NCBI GenBank assembly: GCA_001723765.1
Contig: MAYW01000036.1
Coordinates: 1 to 33,963, forward strand
Length of the DNA: 33,963 nt
Origin: Candidatus Scalindua rubra
GTDB taxonomy: Bacteria; Planctomycetota; Brocadiia; Brocadiales; Scalinduaceae
Reading direction: 5' to 3'
Shown: in pieces, positions 16,457-25,276 of the stretch
Numbering within the stretch: the first letter of the stretch is position 1
Layout of the letters: each line of letters begins with the position of its first letter
Notes under the pieces: model-generated
What the model was told of the DNA's origin: nothing
What the model saw: the letters and a program-made list of their open reading frames with translations, nothing else
The model's database searches: none
Made by a program: the position numbers and the translations under genes

Positions 16457-17206
16457 TTGAAATTAAAAGGCAAAGTTGCAATCGTAACAGGAGCAAGTAG
16501 TGACAGAGGGAGTGCAATTGCTGAGCTTCTGGCATCTGAAGGCACATCTGTAACCATTAACTATTTAAAACGAAAGAAGAATGCAGAATCAGTATTGAAA
16601 AGGATAAAAAAAAGTGGTGGAAAGGTAATGGTATGGCAAGCTGATGTGACCTTAAAAGAAAGTGTGAATAAAATGGTTAAGAAAACCGTCAAGGAATTTG
16701 GTTGTGTAGACATACTTGTGAACAATGCACATGGTACCATAAGTCGAAAATCCTTTGAAGGAACTAAATGGAATGAGTACGAAGAAAACCTGAATGGCAC
16801 GATAAAGGGTGCACATAATTGTTGCCAGGCGGTGATAGGTGAGATGATAAGAAAGAAGTGGGGAAGAATAGTAAATATAATGGATAATATAGTTAATGAA
16901 CCCGTAAAAGGATACGGCAGTTACATAACGGGCCAATCAGCCTTAATAGGGTTTACGAGGAGCCTTGCAGTTGATCTAGGTAATTTTGGAATAACCGTTA
17001 ATTTAATAAATACGGGATTTACATTATCAAAGAAAACGCCTCATGCCCCTCCTCACGTCCAGAAAGCAATAGCAGAACAAACACCATTAAAACGTCTTGC
17101 CCTACCCGTAGACATTGCTAAAGCCGTACTCTTCTATGCCTCCGACTGGTCTGACTTTGTGACAGGGAATTGTTTAGTTGTAGATGGCGGCAAGGTAATG
17201 CGTTGA
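16457..17206 (+). CDS. Short-chain dehydrogenase/reductase-like protein with degenerate active site
   Basis: 249 residues, TTG start 16457 with GAGG about 10 nt upstream. The SDR fold is clear: KVAIVTGAS at the start, ADVT, VDILVNNAHG (NNAG motif) and FVTGNCLVVDGG at the end. Key residues are changed. The dinucleotide-binding TGxxxGxG reads TGASSDRG. The catalytic Ser site (usually IVNISS) reads IVNIMDN. Tyr156 remains, but the Lys of YxxxK is Gln160 (YITGQ). It resembles 3-oxoacyl-ACP reductases (FabG) overall. Without Ser and Lys normal NAD(P)H oxidoreduction is unlikely; a binding role or altered chemistry is possible. Catalytic loss is seen, the consequence is inferred. The reading frame is otherwise intact. 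Confidence 0.82.
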   Translation: MKLKGKVAIVTGASSDRGSAIAELLASEGTSVTINYLKRKKNAESVLKRIKKSGGKVMVWQADVTLKESVNKMVKKTVKEFGCVDILVNNAHGTISRKSFEGTKWNEYEENLNGTIKGAHNCCQAVIGEMIRKKWGRIVNIMDNIVNEPVKGYGSYITGQSALIGFTRSLAVDLGNFGITVNLINTGFTLSKKTPHAPPHVQKAIAEQTPLKRLALPVDIAKAVLFYASDWSDFVTGNCLVVDGGKVMR

Positions 17207-17621
17207 TTTTAAGACACATCATTGTAAATTATCTTCTCCACCAACTTTTCTCTGCCACCCGAGAATTATGGACTCAAAGTAGAAGATATCAACAAACCAA
17301 AATGATCAATTTTAACATCGCTTTGGGATGATATTCATGGGCTCCTGCTTTATAGGGCTGGATCAGAATACCTAATTCTTGAAGATCAAGCGCTTCTACA
17401 AATGCATCATAGACTCTCACGGGATCTTCTGAACCTATGTACTTATCTATAATTGGAGGAAGAAAGGTCATTTTGCCTTCGGTCTCCTATTTTATAAGCC
17501 ATGGTATTTCTCCTTGATTAGATGAAAGGGTTGCAGAAATATTAAGGACAAAAACCGGCCAGGAATTTGATAAATATCAATTTATTCCATTACCTTTAAC
17601 TTCCTTAAAAAAACAAGAAAT
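17207..17621. other. Intergenic region with gene remnants
   Basis: Contains no full gene: a transposase fragment on the minus strand (17289-17502) and the last 35 codons of an unknown gene on the plus strand (17518-17625), listed separately. Confidence 0.6.
17289..17502 (-). pseudogene. IS1182-like transposase, N-terminal remnant
   Basis: From ATG 17502 the sequence reads MAYKIGDRRQ, then after a one-base shift at an AAAA run MTFLPPIIDKYIG, SEDPVRVYDAFVEALDLQEL and PYKAGAHEYHPKAMLKLIIL. This is the typical N-terminal domain of IS1182-type transposases (TFLPPxxxxYI, PVRVxDAFV, YxPxxMLKLIIY). The frame stops after about 65 residues, and the DDE catalytic domain is missing. No terminal repeats were found. 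Confidence 0.65.
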
Positions 17622-17625
17622 ATGA
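17518..17625 (+). pseudogene. C-terminal end of an unrecognised gene
   Basis: An open frame without start codon encodes LDERVAEILRTKTGQEF and DKYQFIPLPLTSLKKQEI, then stops at TGA 17623-17625, overlapping the ATG of the symporter (ATGA). The amphipathic, natural-looking composition and the coupling suggest the tail of a gene once in an operon with the symporter. Its body is gone, with the transposase remnant directly upstream. The family was not recognised. Confidence 0.4.
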
Positions 17626-19187
17626 ATGTCTTTGATTGGAGTATTATCATCGTCTATTTACTGGGAATGATTGGACTGAGTGTGTTCCTGGGAAGGAAAC
17701 AGTCAAATCAAGAAGATTATTACGTTGGGGGACGTAAACTTCCCTGGTGGGCAGTAGGCATATCAACCATGGCAACCCAGACTTCAGCCGTTAGCTTTAT
17801 TTCTGTTCCTGCCTTTGTGGCCCTTGCCCCTTTAGGCGGTCTTACCTTATTACAATATGAAATGTCTGTACCTCTGGCCATGATTGTGGTTATGGCTTTA
17901 CTCCTGCCTTTCTTCAGGAAGCTGGAACTTGTGAGTGTATATGAATATCTGGAATTGCGGTTTGGGCCTTCGGTACGTTACCTTGTGAGTACTGTATTTC
18001 TAATCAGTCGAGCGTTAGCCACAGGTGTGGGTGTTTATGCTATTGCCATTGTACTTTCGGTTTGCCTCAATACGCCCCTGTGGTCGAACATCCTTATCAT
18101 CGGTGTCGTTACTATTATTTACGACACTATTGGTGGTATGGCTGCGGTAGTGTATTCGGACGTCATTCAGATGATTATTCTTCTGAGTGGAGTAGTGCTA
18201 TGCATCATTTACGCTGCAAACAGTGTGGGTGGATTCGATGTGATACTAACGTCCTTTCCTATAGAGCGTTGCAAGACTATTGACTTATCAACGTTCTGGG
18301 GATTCCTGATAGGTGGTCTTTTTCTCTACATTTCGTATTACGGTACAGACCAGAGTCAGGTACAGAGAGAACTATCTGCACCATCTATGGATGACACCAG
18401 GCGATCACTTCTATTTAATGGTTTCGCCCGCTTCCCTTTGACGATTTGTTATATCCTGATGGGAGTAGCCGTTGGTGCAGTTTTCGTAAACTTTCCTGAC
18501 CTGAGGAAGGGAGTGCCTGCTGATCATCTTGACTACCTTGTCCCTCAGTTTATCCTTCTGCATATTCCAACAGGAGTGCGAGCTCTTCTATTTGCGGCAA
18601 TCCTGGCTGCAGCCATGTCCAGTCTGGACTCGGCCCTCAACTCTCTTTCAGCTTCAACTATGCGAGATTTTGTTGAGCGAGGCCGTAACCTTTCTGAACG
18701 CCGTATTCTCATTCTCAGCAAACTCACAACAGTTCTTTGGGGACTCACTATTACGGGCTTTGCGTTTCTGGTGGGTAACATTTCCAAAACAGTGCTGGAG
18801 GGTATCAATAAAATCGGGTCGGCTTTTTATGGCCCGATTCTGGCATCATTCCTGATAGGTGTTTTATCGAAGCGGGCAAATGCTAAAGGTATTTTTGTTG
18901 GTGTTATAACGGGTGTAGTATTCAATCTATTTCTCTGGTTGAACATAAAGGAATTATTCTGGATGTGGTGGAACCTGCTTGGATTGCTGGTATCCGTAGT
19001 AACAACTCTCACTATAAGCTGGATGACGACATCTCCACGAATAGAACAGATAAGCAATTATACGCTTAAGGGTAGTGGTATGTTGAAACAAGAACGTCGC
19101 TGGATAAAGTCTTATGCAATACTGGGTATTTACTTCATCTTTATTATATCATTCATGATGCTTGTTCAGAGATTTGCGATAAAATAA
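17622..19187 (+). CDS. Sodium:solute symporter (SSS family)
   Basis: 521 residues, all alpha-helical membrane segments; about 13 can be counted. Family signatures: DYYVGGRKLPWWAVGISTMATQTSAVSFI near the N-terminus (residues 33-60), YEYLELRFG (about 106-114), the AAILAAAMSSLDSALNSLSA segment (around 325-345), and the sugar-transporter-like GRNLSERR loop. It imports an organic solute (sugar, vitamin or organic acid) with sodium; the sequence does not show which. The start ATG overlaps the stop of an upstream gene remnant (ATGA), suggesting former translational coupling. No further transport gene is near. Confidence 0.9.
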   Translation: MNVFDWSIIIVYLLGMIGLSVFLGRKQSNQEDYYVGGRKLPWWAVGISTMATQTSAVSFISVPAFVALAPLGGLTLLQYEMSVPLAMIVVMALLLPFFRKLELVSVYEYLELRFGPSVRYLVSTVFLISRALATGVGVYAIAIVLSVCLNTPLWSNILIIGVVTIIYDTIGGMAAVVYSDVIQMIILLSGVVLCIIYAANSVGGFDVILTSFPIERCKTIDLSTFWGFLIGGLFLYISYYGTDQSQVQRELSAPSMDDTRRSLLFNGFARFPLTICYILMGVAVGAVFVNFPDLRKGVPADHLDYLVPQFILLHIPTGVRALLFAAILAAAMSSLDSALNSLSASTMRDFVERGRNLSERRILILSKLTTVLWGLTITGFAFLVGNISKTVLEGINKIGSAFYGPILASFLIGVLSKRANAKGIFVGVITGVVFNLFLWLNIKELFWMWWNLLGLLVSVVTTLTISWMTTSPRIEQISNYTLKGSGMLKQERRWIKSYAILGIYFIFIISFMMLVQRFAIK

Positions 19188-19276
19188 AAAATATCATGAT
19201 ATCCTTATAGGCATAACAGAAGATATCTTGAAAGACGCGAAGGCATTAGGAAGGGTAGAAATAAAGGAGCTATAAA

Positions 19277-19360
19277 ATGTTTCATATTGCAAAATCAAAA
19301 CACTCTTTTATAATGACTAACAATAGAAAGCAGTTACAAATCACTTTTATCACATTCTAA
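19277..19360 (+). CDS. Possible 27-residue peptide or gene remnant
   Basis: ATG 19277 has a strong AAGGAG ribosome binding site (19264-19269). It encodes 27 residues (MFHIAKSKHSFIMTNNRKQ and a short tail) before TAA. Directly upstream an open frame ends ITEDILKDAKALGRVEIKEL-stop at TAA 19272-19274, which looks like the end of another small protein. Neither was recognised. It may be the remains of a small two-gene unit. Confidence 0.2.
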   Translation: MFHIAKSKHSFIMTNNRKQLQITFITF

Positions 19361-19464
19361 TTATCTATTCAAAAACAGGCGCTGTCCTATTTAAACCAAG
19401 GCAAGAAGGGAATATACAAAAACTGTATTTGACCTGATCTTTAAATTCTGATTAAATTCAAATT

Positions 19465-21963
19465 ATGAATGATAAGATTATAAGTAAAATAGAGAATGCA
19501 TTTATAGAAATAGGCTATAGGCGCAATCTTATACAGAAAGATTATAAATATGCTGATTTATTTTCAACAGGTGAGCCTGTTCGTTCTATTCAGCGAGCTG
19601 TTTTTGGCCAAGAACCTTTTGATTATCGTTCTGCTTGTTTTGGCGTTCAACTAGTAGATCCTAAACATTCTACTTTTACGATTGTCAATAATTTAAGGGC
19701 GCTTGGCGCACCACAGATTTTTATTATCAACAATAATAAGACAGAACTATGGGCTATAACTGAAGGACAACCTATCCTTCAGGGAAAGTATAATACATAT
19801 CATCTGCATAACGTTATTATCCAAAATGAGCAAGATTGGCAGCCTCAATCTATCATGCGGGCAAAATCTGGATTTGCCAAACCTGGTCCTAGACAATTGG
19901 ATTTTGTTGATATCGGATTACTTCCTGCATTAGAACACGAAGCTGCTGAAAAGATTGACTATTTACTCCGGGATATACTTAATTATATTGAAGATGAATT
20001 TAAGCAACGCAGGTTACATTTTGATGCTTTTGCCGTTTTTAGAATTGTTTTCAGCCTCCTGGCTGCGAAATTACTAAAAGACCGCAATATTTCAAATTCA
20101 AGAAATATTGATTTCTCTCTCCCACAAACAGCATTAAAAGCGGTTCAAAATCACTATGGCCGTTCTTTAACAGCTACTAATGCAATAATGCCCAAAACAA
20201 CACTAGAGAGTATTTCACAAAAAATTGGAAAAAGTTTTCAATTTTGTAATTTATCAGTAGATACTCTCACATATATATATGAAAATACTTTTGTTTCACC
20301 GGAAAGTAGAAGAAAATTAGGAATTCATAGCACACCATCCTATGTGGCAAACTATATCCTTTCACAAATGCCTATAGAAGATTTACCTAGAACACAATGG
20401 CATACCACAGATCCTATGTGTGGTCATGGAATTTTTCTTATTGCGGCTATGAGAAGAATGCGTGATTTATTACCAGGGCGTTGGAATACTCAACAACGTC
20501 ATAAATTTTTTGTGGAACATTTACATGGAATTGAAATCGATTCATTCTCTATTGAAGTTGCTCGCATGTGTCTTATGTTAGCAGATTTTCCAGAACCTAA
20601 TGGTTGGAACTTGGTAAAACAGGATGTCACAGGTAAGAAACGTAAGAATATTATAGCTCAAACTATGGTGCTTGTTGGCAACCCACCTTTCGAAAATGTT
20701 GAAGGTAAAAGACCTCAAACTCCAAAACCGGTTGAGCTTTTACGCAAAACTCTTCCTATACTACCAAATAATGCTTTAGTAGGTATGGTTTTACCACGTT
20801 CTTTTGTAGATAGTTCCGATTATAAATGTGTGCGAAAATCTTTTCTAAATGATTTTGAATTGATTTCTTTAACAGCTCTACCAGATCGTATTTTTATTCA
20901 TTCTGATTCAGAAACTGCAATCATTGTAGCACGAAAACAGAAACCTCAAGGCAAAGGGTATGTAATCTATCGTGAGATAAAAGATAGTGATCGTGAGAGT
21001 TTTCGTATCCGATATCGTATTCCGCGTGAAGACGGTGTTTCGCAATCTTATTTCAACGATAAAATGCAAGGTTGTTTTATCGTCCCCCTTTTGCAAGAGG
21101 TTTGGGAAGTGTTAGAAGGATGTGCAAATCTTGGAAAAATGGCCGACATCAAAATCGGTGTGCAATATAAACCAAAATTACGAGAAGAAAAGTTGAGTAA
21201 AATAATACGTTCAGAACCTTTCCCTGACTCAAAACCTGGTATCACAAGTATTACAGAAGGATTTATGCAATATATTGCTGAAGATACTGTTTATATGTCA
21301 ATACATAAACAATATCGAAGATTTAAAACATCTACAACATGGAGCCTACCGTGGGATAAACCAAAGGTAATTGTTCCAGCTTCACGAATGTCAAGAGGGT
21401 TGTGGCGATTTGCAGCAGCAATCGACAAAGAAGGTCGTATTGTGAATCGAAGATTTTACAGCATATGGCCAAAATCTAAAGCCTTTGATGTTGAACTATT
21501 AGCAGCATTGCTGAATTCACCAATTGCAGAAGCATTCACTTATGCACATAGCTTTCAAAGAGATATTCCAAAAAGAATCTATGAATCTATACCTGTCCCT
21601 GAAATACCTTCTGATATCAAGCAAATTATTGATTCATTAGTATATCGTTACTCAGAAGTGTTACAAAAAGATAAAACCGAGGCTAGAAAAATATTACTTC
21701 AAATAGATGCAGAAATACTAAAGTTATATAAACTTCCACCACGATTAGAACGTAAACTATTAGACGTCTTCTGGGGGCAACAACGGCCAGTACCCTTTGA
21801 ATTTAGAGGTTACATTCCTCCAGATATCGATTCATGGATTCCCCTTCATATATACATATCAGAACAATTTAACGACGCAACACCTGACAAGATTATGAAA
21901 CGTATTCCAATTATCCGTAATACTAAGTTCATAAACTATTTAAAAAGCCTCGGTAGAGAATAA
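19465..21963 (+). CDS. Adenine-specific (N6) DNA methyltransferase, Eco57I/type IIG-like
   Basis: 832 residues. Methylase motifs: HSTPSYVANYIL (289-300), SAM-binding motif I TDPMCGHGIFL (315-325), HGIEIDSFSIEVARM (354-368) and catalytic motif IV NPPF (406-409, in VGNPPFENVEG). A long C-terminal region (about 530-832) probably contains the target-recognition part, with GVQYKPKLREEKL and LLNSPIAEAFTYAHS as in type IIG/I enzymes. The N-terminal 200 residues are where type IIG enzymes carry a nuclease; I see no clear PD-(D/E)xK motif, so it may be a methylase only. The last 40 residues (WIPLHIYISEQFNDATPDKI...) form an unusual tail. The stop overlaps the start of a vapC-like pseudogene (TAATG). 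AT-rich composition fits horizontal acquisition. Confidence 0.87.
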   Translation: MNDKIISKIENAFIEIGYRRNLIQKDYKYADLFSTGEPVRSIQRAVFGQEPFDYRSACFGVQLVDPKHSTFTIVNNLRALGAPQIFIINNNKTELWAITEGQPILQGKYNTYHLHNVIIQNEQDWQPQSIMRAKSGFAKPGPRQLDFVDIGLLPALEHEAAEKIDYLLRDILNYIEDEFKQRRLHFDAFAVFRIVFSLLAAKLLKDRNISNSRNIDFSLPQTALKAVQNHYGRSLTATNAIMPKTTLESISQKIGKSFQFCNLSVDTLTYIYENTFVSPESRRKLGIHSTPSYVANYILSQMPIEDLPRTQWHTTDPMCGHGIFLIAAMRRMRDLLPGRWNTQQRHKFFVEHLHGIEIDSFSIEVARMCLMLADFPEPNGWNLVKQDVTGKKRKNIIAQTMVLVGNPPFENVEGKRPQTPKPVELLRKTLPILPNNALVGMVLPRSFVDSSDYKCVRKSFLNDFELISLTALPDRIFIHSDSETAIIVARKQKPQGKGYVIYREIKDSDRESFRIRYRIPREDGVSQSYFNDKMQGCFIVPLLQEVWEVLEGCANLGKMADIKIGVQYKPKLREEKLSKIIRSEPFPDSKPGITSITEGFMQYIAEDTVYMSIHKQYRRFKTSTTWSLPWDKPKVIVPASRMSRGLWRFAAAIDKEGRIVNRRFYSIWPKSKAFDVELLAALLNSPIAEAFTYAHSFQRDIPKRIYESIPVPEIPSDIKQIIDSLVYRYSEVLQKDKTEARKILLQIDAEILKLYKLPPRLERKLLDVFWGQQRPVPFEFRGYIPPDIDSWIPLHIYISEQFNDATPDKIMKRIPIIRNTKFINYLKSLGRE

Positions 21964-22129
21964 TGAGAAAATATTATTATCTTCTTGATACAAATACAAG
22001 AAAATGATCTCTGGATTGCAGCGGTAGCAATGGCTCATAATTTGATACTTGTCACTAATGATAAGATGGAGGCAATAAAAAAATATTGCTGGTGCAGATT
22101 TACGTTTTGAGGACTGGCTAAAATTATAA
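21963..22129 (+). pseudogene. vapC: VapC-type PIN-domain toxin, internally deleted
   Basis: The ATG at 21963 overlaps the methylase stop codon. It encodes MRKYYYLLDTNT, the PIN start with the first catalytic Asp. The frame then breaks and, in another phase, continues ENDLWIAAVAMAHNLILVTND, the PIN C-terminal part with its Asp residues, and finally AGADLRFEDWLKL after another shift at an A7 run (22077-22083). About 70-80 codons between are missing. The RNase toxin is therefore inactive. No VapB antitoxin gene is adjacent; the gene is coupled to the methylase instead. Confidence 0.75.
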
Positions 22130-22426
22130 GATTTACATGTAGAAAGATTCTTTACCCAATGTTTTGAAATAACAAATTGCAAATAAATTGTAATAAAAAA
22201 TAATTGCCATATTCAGAAATTGTGTTATATATATTGTGTGCCTTATCTAGCAAAAATACATCAACCCACAAACTCACCCTTTATATCTCATATTCAATTG
22301 TCGTAATGCCATAAGCAAAATCTTCCATAATCCATAAGAGAATACTGTTTGAATAAACAATTTAAATAGGTTACATTTACTGAATTATATTATTGATTTG
22401 TAACCCAAATTATGGGGAGTTAATGA

Positions 22427-23680
22427 ATGAATATAAAGCCGATAAAGAATGTTGGATTCATTTCAACAAGAATAGCTGGAACGGACGGTGTTTCTTTAGA
22501 GATTGAAAAATGGGCAGAGGTACTGAAACGAAATCGATTCGATTGTTTTTATTTTGCGGGGGAAATTGATCGCGATGAAGAGATTTCGTTCAAGGTCGAG
22601 GAAGCTCATTTTGAACATCCAGAAGTATATGATATAAGTAAAAGCCTGTTTGGTACTACAAAACGAACTAGAAAAATTTCGAAAAATATTCAAAAAATTC
22701 AAGAGCAACTAAAAACGGCACTATATGATTTTCGTAAGAAGTTTAAGATTGACTTAATAATACCCGAAAATGCATTGACCATACCTTTGAATATTCCATT
22801 GGGTATCGCCATTACGGAGTTCATAGCTGAAACAGGCATTCCAACTATAGCACATCATCATGATTTTTGTTGGGAGAGAGATCGTTTTCTAATCAACGCT
22901 TGTCAGGATTATCTGGATAAGGCTTTTCCACCTGATCTTCCTTCGATTCGGCATGCCGTAATTAACTCCCCGGCATCCAAACAATTGAGTCATAGATTGG
23001 GAATTTCAAATACGATCATTCCAAATGTCTATGACTTTGCTAAGGAACCAGAAGGTTTAGAGAATTTTCCCTGCGAGCTAAAAAGTAGAATCGGCATTAA
23101 GGAAGATGAGCTTTTTATTTTACAGCCCACTCGAGTTGTGCCAAGAAAGTGGATCGAAAGGTCAATTGAGATTGTGCAAAATTTAAAATTACCCGACCCT
23201 ACTCTCGTAATCTCTCATACATCTGGAGACGAAGGAGATGATTATTATCATCGGGTTATGGAATATTCAAAATTTATGGGAGTTAAGATCATTACTATCG
23301 ATCACCTCATAGGAAATCGTAATGCAAAAAAAAATAAAAAGTATACTATAGCTGATGTATATAAATGCGCTGATATTATCACATATCCAAGTGGCTATGA
23401 AGGGTTTGGGAATGCATTTTTGGAAACTGTCTATTATAATAAGCCGATCGTTGTTAATAGGTATTCGATCTATATTGCCGATATAGAGCCTAAGGGCTTT
23501 GATGTAATTACCATAAATGGTGTTGTCAATGTAGAGACAGTTGCTAAGATAAAGCGAGTATTAGAAGATAAAGAGTATCGGGAAAAAATGGTTAAAAAGA
23601 ATTATGATTTGGCAAAACAGTTTTTTTCATTCGAGATTCTGGAAAAAAAATTAATGTACATGATCAGCACGTTCGATTAA
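22427..23680 (+). CDS. Glycosyltransferase family 4, mannosylglucosylglycerate-synthase-like
   Basis: 417 residues, a GT-B fold. N-terminal part: GFISTRIAGTDGVSLEIEKWA (first Rossmann motif, with the TRIAGTDGVSLE segment), IAHHHDFCWERDRF. C-terminal nucleotide-sugar part: LQPTRVVPRKWIERSIEIV and YPSGYEGFGNAFLETV with the E-x7-E motif. The N-terminal segment recalls mannosylglucosylglycerate synthases of Petrotoga and planctomycetes; this is memory of a family pattern, not a search result. It transfers a sugar from a nucleotide donor in the cytoplasm. A GGGGAG ribosome binding site precedes ATG 22427. A second GT4 gene and APS kinase follow on the same strand, but a repeat block of about 330 nt separates the two glycosyltransferases. 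Confidence 0.82.
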   Translation: MNIKPIKNVGFISTRIAGTDGVSLEIEKWAEVLKRNRFDCFYFAGEIDRDEEISFKVEEAHFEHPEVYDISKSLFGTTKRTRKISKNIQKIQEQLKTALYDFRKKFKIDLIIPENALTIPLNIPLGIAITEFIAETGIPTIAHHHDFCWERDRFLINACQDYLDKAFPPDLPSIRHAVINSPASKQLSHRLGISNTIIPNVYDFAKEPEGLENFPCELKSRIGIKEDELFILQPTRVVPRKWIERSIEIVQNLKLPDPTLVISHTSGDEGDDYYHRVMEYSKFMGVKIITIDHLIGNRNAKKNKKYTIADVYKCADIITYPSGYEGFGNAFLETVYYNKPIVVNRYSIYIADIEPKGFDVITINGVVNVETVAKIKRVLEDKEYREKMVKKNYDLAKQFFSFEILEKKLMYMISTFD

Positions 23681-23683
23681 TAA

Positions 23684-23998
23684 ATCCCCTCCCTGCCCGA
23701 CCTGTCCCCGCCTGTACCAGAACGGGCAGGCGAACGGCATTGAGACTGTGTCATAATCCTGAAAATGGATATTTTGTCATTCTGAACTTGTTTCAGAATC
23801 TAATAATTCCAATAGGTTAGCAAACTTAGAGATCCCGAAACAAGTTCGGGATGACAATTGTGACACAGTCTCATTGCCAGGCGGGCAAATGGCATGAGCT
23901 AAGCTCAGCTTTGCAGGCGGGTTTCCCTCTTTAAAAAAGGGGGACTATGGTTCGATGTGCTCACCATGCTGAGCCTGTCGAAGCAAGGGGGATTGGAT
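23684..23998. repeat. Nested repeat block between the two glycosyltransferase genes
   Basis: At least four repeat types are stacked. An AAATCCCC ... AGGGGGATT frame (23684, 23990) like those at 26028 and 30679 is interrupted in turn by a GC-rich palindrome (CTGCCCG...GGGCAGG and CAGGCGGG parts), a 133-bp terminal-inverted-repeat element (23741-23873), a GAGCTAAGCTCAGCTTTGCAGG segment, CCCTCTTTAAAAAAGGGGGAC, and a GGTTCGATGTGCTCACC ... TGTCGAA repeat near 23950-23985. No gene is present apart from a spurious extension of the next frame. Confidence 0.65.
23741..23873. mobile_element. MITE-like element, 133 bp
   Basis: Perfect 13-bp terminal inverted repeats TGAGACTGTGTCA / TGACACAGTCTCA enclose an internal pair (TCATTCTGAACTTGTTTCAG and CTGAAACAAGTT-like TCCCGAAACAAGTTCGGGAT). 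It has no coding capacity, the structure of a non-autonomous element. It lies inside the larger repeat block. Confidence 0.7.
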
Positions 23999-24013
23999 GA
24001 TATAAGATTAACA

Positions 24014-25246
24014 ATGATCAATATAGCGATTCTTCATTATTCATGTCCACCTGTTGTTGGAGGTGTTGAAGAAATTGTCCGACAACAGGCATCTCTTTTA
24101 TATAGATACTATCATCCAGTTAAAGTTGTTGCTGGCAGCGGTTCGCAATTTACCGAAGATTTTGCTATAGAAATAAATCCTCTACTCTCTTCCCGTCAAC
24201 CTGAAATTTTGAAGTTACAACAAGATCCCACCGAAAATTATGAAGGAATTCGAGAAATGACGGGCACAATTTTTAAATATTTGAATGGTAGTCTCCAAAA
24301 TTTTGATATCCTAATCTCTCACAATGTGCTTTCGATGCATTACAATCTACCTTTAACGTTAGCATTGCATAAGTTGGCAAATACTAAAACTATTAAGGTG
24401 GTAAATTGGAATCATGATTCGCCGTATTTTTATAAGAATTATTCAAAGGAAATTGAAGAAAAACCGTGGTCAATTCTTAAAAAATACAATCCGAATATGT
24501 CTTACATAACTATCTCGCCAAGCCGGGCAAAACAATTTCAATCATTGTACAAAACAAAAAAAGAAATAACTGTTATTCCAAATGGAATAGGTCCTGTTCG
24601 GGTTTTTTCTTTGGGTAAAACTGCCATGCGCTTAATCAAAGAAAATAATTTATTTACTGCCGGATTATTAATGATACAGCCTTCGAGACTACACCCCCGG
24701 AAAAATGTAGAGTTTTCTATTGAAGTCTTGAGGGCCTTTCATGACAAAGGCATTCAGGCCAAATTAATTCTGGCCGGAGCATATGATCCACATGAAAGAA
24801 GGACATCACATTATTATAACAAATTAAAAGATTTAGCAGAATCCTTACAAGTACAAGAGCATTTCATCATACTTGCTGATTATGTTTTTGAGAGTGGAGA
24901 GAAAATGATAACAGACTGGGACACAATACGTGATATTTACCAAATCTCAGACTTCCTTTTTATGCCAAGTAAACAAGAGGGATTTGGTATTCCATTATTA
25001 GAGGCTGGAATGTTGAAATTACCGATTGCCTGTTCCGATATAGACCCATTTAAATCTATTGCAGGAAAGGATGCGTTCTATTTTTCATTAAAAGACCATC
25101 CAAAAGAAATTGCTGAGAAGGTCTTAGAATATTTGGAACAATTGCGGCCACATCGTATGTATCGAAAAGTATTTCGTAATTATTTGTGGGATAATATATA
25201 TAATGATTTATTAAACCCTTTCTTAGAAAAAATTGTAAACACTTAG
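24014..25246 (+). CDS. Glycosyltransferase family 4
   Basis: 410 residues from ATG 24014 (MINIAILHYSCPPVVGGVEEIV). The frame opens earlier at 23957, but those 19 codons come from a repeat, so the internal start is preferred. GT-B features: GGVEEIVRQQA at the N-terminus, VNWNHDSPYFY, TVIPNGIGP, QPSRLHPRKNVEFSIEVL (donor-binding start of the second domain) and PSKQEGFGIPLLEAGMLKLPIACSD with the E-x7-E motif. It probably works with the preceding glycosyltransferase in building a glycoside or glycan; substrates are not known. APS kinase follows 30 nt downstream. Confidence 0.88.
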   Translation: MINIAILHYSCPPVVGGVEEIVRQQASLLYRYYHPVKVVAGSGSQFTEDFAIEINPLLSSRQPEILKLQQDPTENYEGIREMTGTIFKYLNGSLQNFDILISHNVLSMHYNLPLTLALHKLANTKTIKVVNWNHDSPYFYKNYSKEIEEKPWSILKKYNPNMSYITISPSRAKQFQSLYKTKKEITVIPNGIGPVRVFSLGKTAMRLIKENNLFTAGLLMIQPSRLHPRKNVEFSIEVLRAFHDKGIQAKLILAGAYDPHERRTSHYYNKLKDLAESLQVQEHFIILADYVFESGEKMITDWDTIRDIYQISDFLFMPSKQEGFGIPLLEAGMLKLPIACSDIDPFKSIAGKDAFYFSLKDHPKEIAEKVLEYLEQLRPHRMYRKVFRNYLWDNIYNDLLNPFLEKIVNT

Positions 25247-25276
25247 GAATCAGCTCAAATTTAAAAAGGAGACAAA

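Noticed and set aside
23957-24013. Upstream start for the second glycosyltransferase (MLTMLSLSKQG)
   Set aside because: These codons belong to a dispersed repeat (GCTGAGCCTGTCGAAGC); the family N-terminus MINIAILHYSCPP starts at 24014.
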